This document shows positions 33,860-44,964 of a DNA stretch of 64,000 nucleotides, in pieces (positions within the stretch are counted from its first letter, which is position 1; the number at the start of each line of letters is the position of its first letter). The position numbers and the translations under genes are program-made. Under the pieces are notes generated by a model. It was not told the DNA's origin. It saw only the letters and a program-made list of their open reading frames with translations, and made no database searches. The DNA is from Areca catechu (taxonomy: Eukaryota > Streptophyta > Magnoliopsida > Arecales > Arecaceae), in NCBI GenBank assembly GCA_021397845.1, contig CM038040.1, positions 46,767,088 to 46,831,087 on the forward strand, given 5' to 3'.

Positions 33860-35288
33860 GTATGGAAGTGTCCATGGGGGTGTCGACAGCATTAGCTTCC
33901 TCCTTCATCCAAGTCATCTTCATCGAGGAAACTTAAATCCAGCTCAGGATGATGTGCTATGACCTTGTCTCAAATGAACTGCTTGTCAATATTATAGGTG
34001 TCGGAAGAGAAAACAAGCTTCTCTTCGTGAAGCTCCTCCAAGCCTTGAAACACTTCCAATGCCTTCTTTCTCTCCACTGCAGCTTCAGCTTTGCTTCTTT
34101 CGAGCAAAGCCCTCAACTTTTTCATTTCGGCTATCCTAGCCTCTTGATCAGCTTGTATTTTGGAGGCCTCTTCTGCAGCCTTATTTTGGCCATCTTCACT
34201 GCTTCGTCCTCTCTATCAACCTTATTCAACCTCTTTTTAGCCTTCTCCTTAGCTATTTTTGTTGTTGTAGTAGCACTTTTGACCTTCCTAACTTCAACCT
34301 AGGCTTCTTGAGTGAACTCTATGAAGCCATTCAAATAACAGCTGGCTTGTTAACGAAAAATTGTCAACTGAAAGAAATAAAAAAGCTAAAGAGAGATTCT
34401 GGAGCATTAGCTTACCCGGATGTAGGATGCGATGACATCCCTTCTCTATGTGGTGAATCCCTCCCTTAATAGTTTTTTGGCATCGATGGGGAGGAGAAAC
34501 CTAGCAAACATTTCCTGGGCCACCCTCCAGTCTTCTAGCATGAAGTCTATGGGTTGCATGGTAGGGAAGGTGAACCCAGAGCTGGTCGAATTGGGGTTAG
34601 ATGGCCTAGCTACTTTGGCCGATGTGGCCTAGTTAGCAAAATCCTTGATCCATAGGGTAGGAGGATCTCCATGACCCTCCTGCAAGGTTGCTTGAGCCAA
34701 AATGGCTACGACAGCCTCAGATCGGGTGGTCGATTCTAATCCCGAAGTTTCTATTGAAGCAAGCATTAGAGTCAGCTCCTCTGTCCTAGGGCATTTGCTT
34801 CAACCAATTTCAGAACCTGTAGCTTTTTTTTGCTATAAGATCTTCTCCAACATCTTTTTTGCTTCTAGGTCCATCTCTACAACAAACAAGTTGGATGTGA
34901 GAATATTAAAACAAAAACAAGAAGAAGAAAAAGCACTAAAGTGGGGCAGGCGATCCTTGCACACCTTAAGGGTTGGCTTAACTAATACCAACATTATATA
35001 GTGTCTGGTCAAAGAGGAGCTCCTTCAGTGCCAGGGCCCTAAATTTGTGGACCCTGTAGTCTACTCCTGGTGATTGTCAAGGCTAGGCTCCTAAAGAACC
35101 AACTCCTGAGATTTGCCCTAGGTAGCAAACCCCCACTCTTCTCTAAATGTTTTTGACATGAATAAGAAGCACTCCTTCCAATCGACCATAGAAAAAGGAG
35201 CATCCTGGATTAATGGTCGGATGCCTTGTTTCTTCTGAGGTGACAGGTACCACCACCTGCACGATCCTGGATGATTCTTAAAAGTGAA
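33860..35288 (-). pseudogene. Antisense ORF of element B, Transposase_28 core and C-terminal part
   Basis: Read leftwards from 35288 the piece starts FKNHPGSCRWWYLSPQKK and WKECFLFMSKTFREEW, matching the conserved tryptophan and aromatic core of PF04195. Further on come a Ser/Thr-rich linker, MLEDWRVAQEMFARFLLP, a Lys-rich helical segment (about 34180-34300) and an acidic tail near 33900. A few stops and frame changes are present. It is antisense to the pol of its element. Its N-terminal part lies beyond Copia-3 at 48924-49360. Confidence 0.7.
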
Positions 35289-36857
35289 TGTTGATCTCGG
35301 AATGATTTTATTGATCACAAAATATTGGAGCATGTATTTGATACTAATTCTTTTCAATTATTTAAGAAGTTTTGTAGGAAATTTGTTACCTTAAGTATAA
35401 AATGGTTTTCAAACTGATTTGAGGGTAATTCAATTGTATATAAAGATTTATGAGCTTGAACTTGTAAAAGCCCTAAACTTATCAATCTTGTAATCTTGTA
35501 AAAAGGCTGAAAAATTGTAAAAATTATAAAGTATGTAGATTAGCTTCTAGTTGATTCAATGTTGAAGATTTTTGAAAAAACTTGAAGCATTTTTTGAAGA
35601 TTTGCAAGAGCTGACTCTTGGATCAAGAGCTGACTCGTGGTGGCATGGCACGAAGGAAGTTTCAATGTTTCAGCATTAAGAGCTGACTCCCATCTTAAGA
35701 GCTGACTTATGGAAGAAAGAAGTTTTCAAAAGCCTAAGATCTCGAGCCGACTCCTGCCACAAGAGCCGACTCTTCCAGAGTTATGTATTTTGAAGTTCTG
35801 AGAATCCGAGCCGACTCGCCTCTTAAAGCCGACTCTATGTATTCATGATTTTGAAGTGTCTGAAGGCAAGAGCTGACTCTAGCCTAAAGAGCCAGCTCCT
35901 ACAGAAAATTATTTTGGCATGTCTGAGACATTAAGCCAACTCCTGGATCTCGAGCCAACTCGTGGTGCCGTTTTCTGCACTCCAACGACTAGTTGCTGAA
36001 GTTAAATTTTGAACTCCAATTCATCTCCAACGGCCATTTCACTAATCCCAAGGCCCTACAATGGCCATATCTCATGGAAAACTATAAAGGAGATTATTTT
36101 TGAAGGATTAAACAATTATTAGAGCTTTATTATTGAATTTTCTTGAGAAATCAAAGAGCTTTCAAGTCACTCAACTACCTACCTCAAAGAGCATTCAAGT
36201 GGGATTCAAAGCTTCAACAACTATACTCCATCATTGAATCCACTCATTAAAGAAGGGAAGAAGGAGCTTGAAGAACATTGAAGAGCATTCAAGGCTTGAC
36301 TTTATCTTGATCTACATCGGCAACTCTTATATAAACTTGGATTGTTGTAGTTGCATATTTATCATTCCTTTATTCTTGTTTACTCTCTAAGAACAGCAAG
36401 GGGCTGTGTCTTAAGAGAGAGTTGAAGGTTTTTAGGTGAACCTCTTAAAACCTAAATTTGGGTTCTTGGTTTTTCCGGTTTAAAACCAAGTGTTAGGGTT
36501 TCTTTGGTGATCCCGTTCAAAACCAAAGGAAGTTTGGATTTCTTTGGTGATCCCGGTAAAACCAAAGTGTATAGGTTTGGATTGTGAGCCTGGTAAAACA
36601 ATCCGACTGTATTCCGATTTGGAGGATATAGTGAAAATCTCAAGTAGTCCTTGGGTAGTGGATGTAGGAGCCGGTTGCTCTGAACCACTCTATTTCTTGG
36701 TGTTTGTGATTGTACTTTATTTGGTTTATTTCTTTCACTTAATTACTTTCGCATTATCTATTACACCACAACACTAAAAGAATTTTGAAAGTGCACATAA
36801 TTGTAAAAAGTTTTCAATCCCAATTCATCCCCCTCTTGGGAAGCCACCTGGGCAACA
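35289..36857 (+). repeat. Copia-3 5' LTR
   Basis: Ends CTGGGCAACA directly before the primer site. It carries a cluster of GAGC(C/T)GACTC motifs at 35608-35965. Confidence 0.93.
35608..35965. promoter_or_regulatory. Cluster of GAGCCGACTC-like motifs in Copia-3 5' LTR
   Basis: About eleven copies of GAGCCGACTC or one-base variants occur in roughly 360 bp. Four keep GCCGAC, the core bound by DREB/CBF factors (DRE/CRT, RCCGAC). The others read GCTGAC or GCCAAC, which are the two products of CpG deamination. Function as DRE sites is inference only. Confidence 0.5.
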
Positions 36858-36859
36858 AG

Positions 36860-36871
36860 TGGTATCAGAGC
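36860..36871 (+). other. Copia-3 primer binding site
   Basis: TGGTATCAGAGC begins two bases after the LTR and matches the initiator Met tRNA 3' end. Confidence 0.9.
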
Positions 36872-36904
36872 AGAGTCTCTGAAAGTTACTTAGAGTAAAG
36901 ACAT

Positions 36905-38735
36905 ATGGCACATCCCATGAGCACTTCATTGGCCGAAGGTCAATCCATAAATAGACCTCCACTTTTCACCGGAACTAATTACATTTATTGAAAGGCAAGA
37001 ATGAAGATATACATTCAAGCCGTAGACTTTCACTTATGAAAAATTATTCTGAAAGGATCTCATACACCCATAATTAAAGTTAATGATGTAGAGGTTCCTA
37101 AACCAGAAGATGATTGGGATGAGAATGATATGAAATTAGCTGAACTGAATGCCAAAGCAATGAATTTATTGTATTGTGCTTTCGATCCAAATGAATTTAA
37201 CAGAATTTCAACTTGCAATTCTGCTAAAGAAATTTGGGACAAATTAGAAATCACACATGAAGGCACTTCTCAAGTTAAAACATTAAAAATTAATCTTCTT
37301 GTGCATAATTATGAGCTATTTAAGATGGATCCTAGTGAGACTATATCTACAATGTATACTCGCTTTATTGATATCATAAATGATCTGAAGAGTCTTGGTA
37401 GAACTTATACTAATGCTGATCTTGTCCAAAAGGTTTTAAGATCTTTACCAGATAAGTGGAAAGCCAAAGTGACAGCAATCCAAGAAGCGAAGGATTTAAA
37501 TACACTGCCACTGGATGAACTGCTTGGATCCTTGATCATGCATGAATTGGCTATGCAACAAAGAACTGAGGAAGATACAAAAAGAAAGAAGGCCATTGCA
37601 TTTAAAGCTACCGAGAAAGATAAGAATGAAGAATCAGATTCATCAGATGATGACGATCTTGGAAATGATGAAATTATCCTAGTCATGAGAAAATTCAAAA
37701 GATTCATGGGCAAAAGAAAAACAAACAGATGGAGAAGGCAATATAGAAAAGGTGATTTTGGAAAAAAAAAAGAAAGAGATAAAGAAAATAAAAAAGATAA
37801 AGATAAAAATCAAGTACCTATCTACTACGGATGTAAGAAGCCTGGACACATCCGTCCTGATTGTCCTGAAATAAAGAAAAAGATATTCTCTAAAAAGAAA
37901 AGGAAGGCAATGCTAGCTGCTTAGAGTGATAGTGATGAAATCACATCTACTGAAGAGGATGAAGAGACAACAAAAACTGCACAAATCTGTCTTATAGGTT
38001 TGGAGGACGAGGTAAGCACTTCTGAACCTTGTTTAGAATTCACTTATGATGAATTGCATAATGCTTTTTGTGAACTATTGGTAGAATACAAAAAAGCTGG
38101 TTTAAAATGAGAGATTTAAAAAATCAATGTGATGTATTTGAAAAAGACAAAAATGAATCTTGTGAAAGAAACAAAATCTTGCAAAGAGAACTAAACTTAG
38201 CTTGTGAAAAACTCAAGGTTGTTTAGTTTGAAAAAGAAGAGCTTTTTGAGAAAAATAAAGTTTTGAAAAATGAAAATGATGATTTAAAGAAGGAAGTTCA
38301 AAAACTAAAATCCTTGGTTGAAAAACTAACCTTAAGTTCTAATAAACTTGAATTAATTTTGAAAGATAAAAAAGAATCAAATAATAAATTTGGAATTCGG
38401 TACAAAGGTTCTATCTTAAACAAATTTTCAGCATCTGCTTCATATGCTCCTAAATTCATTAGTTCAAATCAAGTTAGATCTAAATTTGCATCATCTCATA
38501 CTTATTACTCAAAATCAAAAATTATGTGCTATGCTTGCAATAATATTGGTCATAAAGCTTTTGAATGTCATTTGAAAAACAATGGCAAAAAGAAAATTAA
38601 GAAAGTTTGGGTTCCAAAAGAAACCATTTTCACTAACTTGCAAGGATCCAAGAAAGCTTGGGTACCTAAATTTATTAAAAATGATTGTTTTACAGGGATG
38701 TCTTGCAGTAACAAGTATAAAGAAATGATGGTATC
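36905..38735 (+). pseudogene. Copia-3 gag with two zinc knuckles
   Basis: The ATG at 36905 gives MAHPMSTSLAEG, and the frame leads after two stops into the main open stretch 37130-37923. That stretch carries NAKAMNLLYCAFDP, AKEIWDKLEITHEGT and LRSLPDKWKAKVTAI, typical of the UBN2-type gag of SIRE elements. The first knuckle reads YYGCKKPGHIRPDC with the first Cys replaced by Tyr (about 37830). An acidic segment, a frameshift near 38105 and a coiled-coil stretch (38263-38390) follow. The second knuckle CYACNNIGHKAFEC (about 38527) is intact. The product would form the capsid and bind RNA. Confidence 0.85.
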
Positions 38736-39762
38736 TGGACAATGGTTGTTCAAGATACATGACGGGTGACATTGATCAATTCTTCATCCTAAAACAGAAG
38801 GATGGTGGAATGGTAACATTTGGTGACAATCAAAAAGGAAGGATAATCGGTATTGGTAAAATCAAAATTACTCCTTCTACTTTTATTGAAAATGTATTAC
38901 TTGTAGAAAAATTTAAACATAATTTTTTGAGTATTAGTCAGCTATGTGACATTGATTTTAATGTTTACTTCAAGTCATCAATGTGTATAGTAGTTGATCC
39001 ACTTGACTCTAGTACTAAGTTCATTGAACACAGACTTGGTAACATTTATGTAGTAGATCTTAATAATCTAGTTATGTCAAGCAATACAAGTCTTGTAGCA
39101 ATGAATGACAAGAGTAAGGAATCAAGTTTACTATGACATAGGCGACTTGGTCATGCTAGTATGGACACAATAGTTAAACTGATTTTAAAGGACTTAGTTA
39201 AAGGTAGAGATGGGCACTTGGTCGGGCCGCCCATGGGCCAACATGGCCTGGCACGAAGAGGGCCGTGCCTGGCATGGCCCGCTTGCTACAGTAACGGGCC
39301 GTGCCAGGCACGACCCATAATAAGGGGCCGAGCCGGGTTTAAATTTTCTGGCCCGCGGGCCAAGCCCGGCACGGCCCGCGGGTCAGCACGGCACGGTCCA
39401 TTAGGGCCTGGAACGAGCCAGGCACGGCACGGCCCATTAAGGCCTGGACCGGGCCCGGCACGGCACGGCCCACTTAAAATAAATGAAAATAAAATTTTTA
39501 TTTATAAAAAATATTTTTTAATAAATTAAAAAAATGTTGGGAACTAAGAATTTATTAATATAAAGCCACCATAATAGTGGGGGGTTTGGCATAGACCCCT
39601 ACCAGTTTATTAATTTAAATCAAAATGGTACATGAAAGGAGGGGGACTAGGCCTGACCTCCAGAATATAATAAGAAAGGAGAAAAAAATAGAGATAACTC
39701 ACTTTAATAATTAAAAAAATAAAAATGTACAATTATAAAAAATTAAGAATTATAAATAAATG

Positions 39763-40228
39763 ATCAAAATCTTACTAATCATCAATAGTGTTTATATCAT
39801 CATCATCAGACCGTATGTCGCTTCCTTATTATCTTCTTACCTGTGGGGACTGGGTTTGGACAGCAGCTCGACCTTCGCTAGGAGCTTGACCTTAGCTACG
39901 AGCTCGACCCCGGGCGGGAGCTCGATCTTGGACGGGAGCTCAACCTCAGCTGGGAGCTCGACCTCAGCTGGGAGCTCGACTTTGAATGGGAGCTCAATCT
40001 TGGCTGGGAGCTCGACCTTGGACGGGAGCTCAACTTTGGACGAGAGGTTAACCTCAGCTGGGAGCTCGATCTCAGATGGAAGCTCGACTTCAACTGGGAG
40101 CTCGACCTTGATCACTTAGCTCAACCTTAGTCAGGAGCTCGACCTCAGCTGGGCCAAGTGGCGTTCTTCGCCACCTCATCACTTAGCTAGATCCAACATG
40201 GGCACCATGTCAGTGGCTCGCCACATCA
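39763..40228 (-). repeat. Tat LTR-like fragment inside hAT-like element 3
   Basis: Read on the minus strand from 40228 it starts TGATGTGGCGAGCC, the same LTR start as at 16141 and 57816, and then enters GAGCTCG-rich repeats. A direct repeat of about 38 bp (CAATTATAAAAAATTAAGAA and flanks) occurs at about 39725 and 40405, on both sides. The right-hand end of the LTR is not recognisable. Confidence 0.5.
39857..40113. repeat. 18-bp minisatellite (GGGAGCTCGACCTCAGCT)
   Basis: About 14 units with small changes. Because 18 is divisible by three, long open frames with a VELPAE-like six-residue period appear on both strands. These are not genes. Confidence 0.9.
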
Positions 40229-42768
40229 ACTGGCATTTTCACCGTCTTCGTAATATGTATGCATCATGTAAATAAAATCATTGTAGCTGTCGTGTGCTTC
40301 ACAGGATCTCAATAATGAAGTTGCCCGAAGAAAATAATAGTCCCCTTCTCAAATCAATGTTCCTCATTTGTTAGTCCGATCTGAGTTGATTGTAAAAATT
40401 AAATATACAATTATAAAAAATTAAGAATTAAAAATAAATGTGCCCGTTTTATGACAGTTTGGAGAGTTAAAATAGTAAAAAACCAAAAAATATCCATTTT
40501 TTAGATGTTATGGGCCAAACGGGCCATGCCTGGCCCGGCCCGTAACAGGCCCAAACTGGCCATGCCTGGCCCAGCCCGTAATGGGCCCAAACGGGCCGGG
40601 CCAGGCTTGGCCCATTTTTTTTTAAAAAATAACCGGGCTGATGGGCCAGCGGGCCGTGCCTGGCATGACCCGCCACCCCCCGGGCCTAGGGTCGTGCCGG
40701 GCCCGGCCTTCAGGTTAAGCGGGCCGTGCCAGGCACGGCCCAATGCCCATCTCTAGTCAAAAGTTTGCCTAAATTTAAAGTCAATTTTGATTATGTTTGT
40801 GATGCATGTCAGTTAGGAAAACAAGTGAGGGGGAGTTTTGAATCTAAAAATATTATTTCTACAACTAGACCCTTAGAGCTACTTCACATGAACTTATTTG
40901 GACCTACTAGGACTACTAGCCTAGGTGGTATGAATATGGACTTGTGATTGTAGATGATTTTTCAAAATACACATGGATTTTGTTTATTACACATAAAGAT
41001 GAAACTTTTAATGTATTATAAAGTTTTTCAAAAGAGTTATAAATTTAAAAAATTTATCTGTCATTTCAATTCGTAGTGATCATGGAACCGAATTTGAAAA
41101 TCAGCATTTTGATCACTTTTGCACAAAGCACAGTATTGATCATAACTTTTCTGCACTTAGAATACTATAGCAAAATGGTATTGTAGAAAGAAATAATCGT
41201 ACTTTGGAAGAGATGTCCAGAACAATGCTTTGTGAAGGAAATCTTCCAAAATACTTTTGGGCAGAAGCTGTTAATACCGTTTGCTATATTTTAAACAGAG
41301 TTTTAATTAGACCCATTATCAAAAAAAACCCCTATGAACTTTGGAACAATAGAAAACCAAATATTAAATATTTTCATATTTTTGGATGCAAATATTTTAT
41401 TCTTAATAATGGAAAAGACAATCTTGGTAAATTCGATGCAAAATTCGATGAGGCTATTTTTCTTAGATATTCTTTAAATAGTAAAGCCTATCATGTTTTC
41501 AATAAAAGAACTTTGACTGTTGAAAAATCTGTTTATGTTATTTTCAATGAATCTGATATTACATCTTCGAGAAAGGAAAATTTTGCTGATGATGATGCAG
41601 GTACTTTAGAACATGGATTGAAAGACTTGACCCTCAAAGACAAACAATCAAGTGAACCACATGAAGAAGAGGTGAGTAAAAAGCATGATGATATACCTAA
41701 AGAATGGAGGTATGTACAATCACACCCTAAAGAATTAATTATAGGAGACCCATCTCAAGGTGTTAAAACTAGATCTGCACATAGAGATGCACATGATTTG
41801 ATTGCTTTTGTTTCTCATGTAGAACCACATAATATAGAAGAAGTCGAAACTGATCCTAATTGGATGTTAGCAATGCATGATGAATTAAACCAATTTAGGA
41901 GAAATAATATTTGGACCATAGTTGAAAGACCCAATGATTATCCTGTTATAGGCACTAAGTGGGTTTATAGAAATAAACTAGATGAAGATGGTAATGTAAT
42001 TAGAAATAAGGCTAGACTGGTTGCACAAGGATATAATCAAGAAGAATGAATAGATTTTGATGAAACTTATGCACCAGTAGCTACGTTAGAAGCCATTAGA
42101 TTGTTACTAGCTTATGCATGCTTTATGAACTTTAAATTATTTCAAATGGACATAAAAAGTGCATTTTTGAATGATTTTTATCTAAAGAAGTTTTTGTTGA
42201 GCAACCACCAGGTTTCATTGATCATATATTTCTAAATCATGTTTTCAAATTGAATAAAGCTTTATATAGTTTGAAATAAGCACCTAGAGCCTGGTATGAT
42301 AGATTAAGTAAGTTTTTCATTGCTAATAATTTTGTAAGAGGTAGTGTTGACATTACACTATTTATTTAAAGAAAGAATAATGATATCTTAGTAGTTCAAA
42401 TATATGTTTATGATATTATCTTTGGATCTACTGATGAATCTTTGTATCAAGATTTTGCAAAGCTAATGCTGGAAGATTTTGAAATGAGCTTGATGGGTGA
42501 GCTGAGTTACTTTCTTGGACTTCAAATCAAACAAACTAAAGAAGGTATCCTGATCAAACAGGCCAAGTACATCAAGGGGATAATCAAGAAATTTGGCATG
42601 GAATCAAGCAAAGAAAATGGGACACCAATGAGTCCTGTATGTAGACTTGACAAAAATGAAAATGGCATAAATGTTGATCAAAAGCTGTACCAAGGTATGA
42701 TCGGTTCATTACTTTATTTGATAGTTAGTAGACCTGATATACTATTTAGTATTTGTATGTGTGCACGT

Positions 42769-44035
42769 TGTTGCTGCCTGGATCGTCGTGGCCCGTAGCT
42801 GCTGATGGCGTCGGGTGTGTTGCGTTCGTCCGCCTGGGAATGCCTCCGATGTCTTGGGACCTACAAGGAAGCAACGTCAAGGCCCCGGGCCGGTGATTCC
42901 GGTGGGGGCACTCCGACGGTCAAGTCAGTGGCGATCCAGGGGAATAGATCCTCCTGGTCGAGCCCCTCTGGATGAGCTCCATGCTAGGAGGAGTGAATAT
43001 GGTGTGAGTGGAAGATGAGGACGAGCTGGGAATGGTGTTGGCCGAGGTGGTCTTGCCTTCCTCTCTAGCCTTCTTTCCTTGTGTCGCTCTGGTTCCTCTC
43101 TTCTTTGTGATAGTTGTGTTGTTCTTGCTTGGAATTAAGAAATGGGTGTTACCTCCCTTTTTGCTTACACTGGCTGGGTCCTCTTTTGCAGCTTGCCTCG
43201 GGGTTCTCCCATGTTGGCAGATGGGTATGACGTGATGTCGTGCCGTGAATGATACGCCTTCTTTATTGGATATCTGGGAAAGCTTCCACGAGCCTCTGAC
43301 ATTCCTTCGATTCGCCCTTCCTAGAAGTACGGCAGGGCCTCGACTGTCGTGCCGCCGCTCTTGGAAATCGTGCTCCTTGGTGTCTTTTTCCTAGTCGTAC
43401 AGCAAGCCGGTAGGGGGCACAGTGCCTTGATGTGAGCTTTTCTTCTTCCTGGTGTGAATGGCGGCCATGGACATTAATGGTGATGTGGCAGGTGTTGTCG
43501 TACGGTCCTCGGGGGGCCCGCCACCATCTTCGGATGGGAGGTGCTGTTTTCTTGGTGGTTGACATCTTGATTTGCATTTGGGGCCGAGCTGGAAAGATGG
43601 GACCTACTTGCAGGGGACCCACCTTGCAGCGACTCGGCTGTGCGGAAAGGGGCCGAGCTCGGTACCAGGCCAGAGGGGCCTAGCCTTGACCGAGCTCGAG
43701 CTAGCTAAGGTGGATGAGGCGCGCCTAGGCCAGGGGACCCAGGCTTGAGGGGGCTCCTCGTGGCGGAGGAGGCTTGAGCTCGACTCCAGACCACGGGACC
43801 CGAGCTCGGGCTCGAGAGGTCTGCCTCTGGTGGGGTTTGAGCTCGGCTCCGACCTAGGCATCCCGACCTGGTGGGTACCGACGTGGCGGGGGACGGAGCC
43901 CGGCTTCGACGGGTGGCCCCGTTGGCATCGGAGAGCTCAACCCGGCGAAGGGGCCTGTGGCGGTAATCCAACGTGGCATCCAATGGAGGCTCCACATCAA
44001 GCTCCTTGCTCCACATCAGCGATCCGGCCACATCA
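42769..44035 (-). mobile_element. Solo LTR of the Tat family (same family as element C)
   Basis: Flanked by perfect CACGT copies (42764-42768, 44036-44040) and bounded by TG and CA. The reverse complement of its left end matches the 3' end of the element C LTR. It shares text around GACGGTCAAGTCAGTG and GATCCTCCTGGTCGAGCCCC with 58800-58880. The minus-strand start TGATGTGGCCGG matches 57816. It interrupts RNase H of Copia-3. The GC-rich open frames inside are not genes. Confidence 0.9.
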
Positions 44036-44964
44036 CACGTTTTTAATCTAATCCTAAAGAATCACACATCATGGCTATTAAGAGAATTATAAAATATCTG
44101 AAAGGTACATGTAATGTAGGCTTATGGTATTCTAAACACACATCATTGAAGTTAATTAGTTATTCTGATGTTGATTATGGAGGATGTAAAATAATAGGAA
44201 AAGCACAAGTGGCACCTGTCAATTTCTAGGTATTAACTTGATTTCTTGGCACTTCGCAAGCAAAACTCTGTAGCACTATCTACTGCTGAGGCAGAATATG
44301 TAGCTGCTGGGAGCTGTTGTGCTCAAGTGTTATGGATCAAGCAACAACTAGAAAATTAAGATGTTGTCCAATCTAAAATTCCTATTAAATGTGACAATAC
44401 TAGTGCTATTAATTTATCAAAAAATCCAATTCTGCACTCACGAACTAAGCACATTGAAATTCGACATCATTTTATTCGTGATCATGTTTTAAACAATGTT
44501 ATGGAACTTGAATTTGTACCTACTGAAGATCAATTAGCGGATATTTTCACTAAACCACTTAGGTTAGATAGATTTGAGAAAATTAGAGGTGAATTAGGGC
44601 TATGTGATCCATTCTAAATCTTTTTGACCTAATTTTTGAAAAATTAAGAAAAAATCATCTAGAAATTTCAAATTTTTCTTTAGAGCATAGGACACCCTAG
44701 TTTAGGTTCAAGAAACCTTTAGAAAATGAGTTTGACCTATTTTGACCTTTAGATTGATTTTTCGCTCGAGCCGACTCGAGTTATTTGGACGCTTGGCGAG
44801 CCAACTCGAAGGTCGAGCCGAACATTTTTTAAATAGGGTTTCCATGTTTCCTATTCATTGTATTTTTAGGTTTTGACCGTTCTCTCCTAGCCAACTCCAC
44901 ATTCCACTCTAGAAAACCTTCAAAAAACTCTCTCAAACCCCTTGAATCCTTTAATCTTAGCACA

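Larger units (their letters stand above)
39205..40755. mobile_element. hAT-like element 3 inside Copia-3 integrase
   Basis: Perfect 12-bp terminal inverted repeats TAGAGATGGGCA / TGCCCATCTCTA and 8-bp flanks GTTAAAGG and GTCAAAAG (6 of 8). Removing the insert rejoins integrase between DLVK and SLPKFKVNFD. The arms are rich in GGGCCGTGCC and GGCACGGCCC motifs and resemble 22874-23538. About 900 bp in the middle (roughly 39535-40440) are absent from that shorter copy and include an 18-bp minisatellite and a Tat-LTR-like fragment. No transposase. Confidence 0.85.
38700..44618 (+). pseudogene. Copia-3 pol, catalytically dead and split by two insertions
   Basis: The protease site reads WYLDNGCSRYMTG, with Asn at 38741 where D-S-G is expected. 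Integrase has its His pair at 39137-39160 and its Cys pair CDACQLGK at 40803, separated by the hAT-like insert. Its first catalytic Asp is Asn (LHMNLFGP, about 40891). The frame 41204-42049 gives the integrase end and the start of reverse transcriptase (WVYRNKLDEDGN, ARLVAQGYNQ). The polymerase box is YVYDIIFGS (42403-42429) instead of YVDD. The solo LTR at 42769-44035 cuts the reading after SICMCAR. RNase H resumes with STAEAEYVAAGS (about 44280) and ends at 44618. Many stops and frameshifts. Confidence 0.9.

Noticed and set aside
39760..40119. Long open frames on both strands with a six-residue repeat (VELPAE-like)
   Set aside because: They come from the 18-bp minisatellite, whose unit is divisible by three. 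The text inside a non-coding hAT-like element has no start context or domain.
42815..44051. Several GC-rich frames on both strands
   Set aside because: They lie within a solo LTR whose ends, duplication and sister copy at 57816 are clear.
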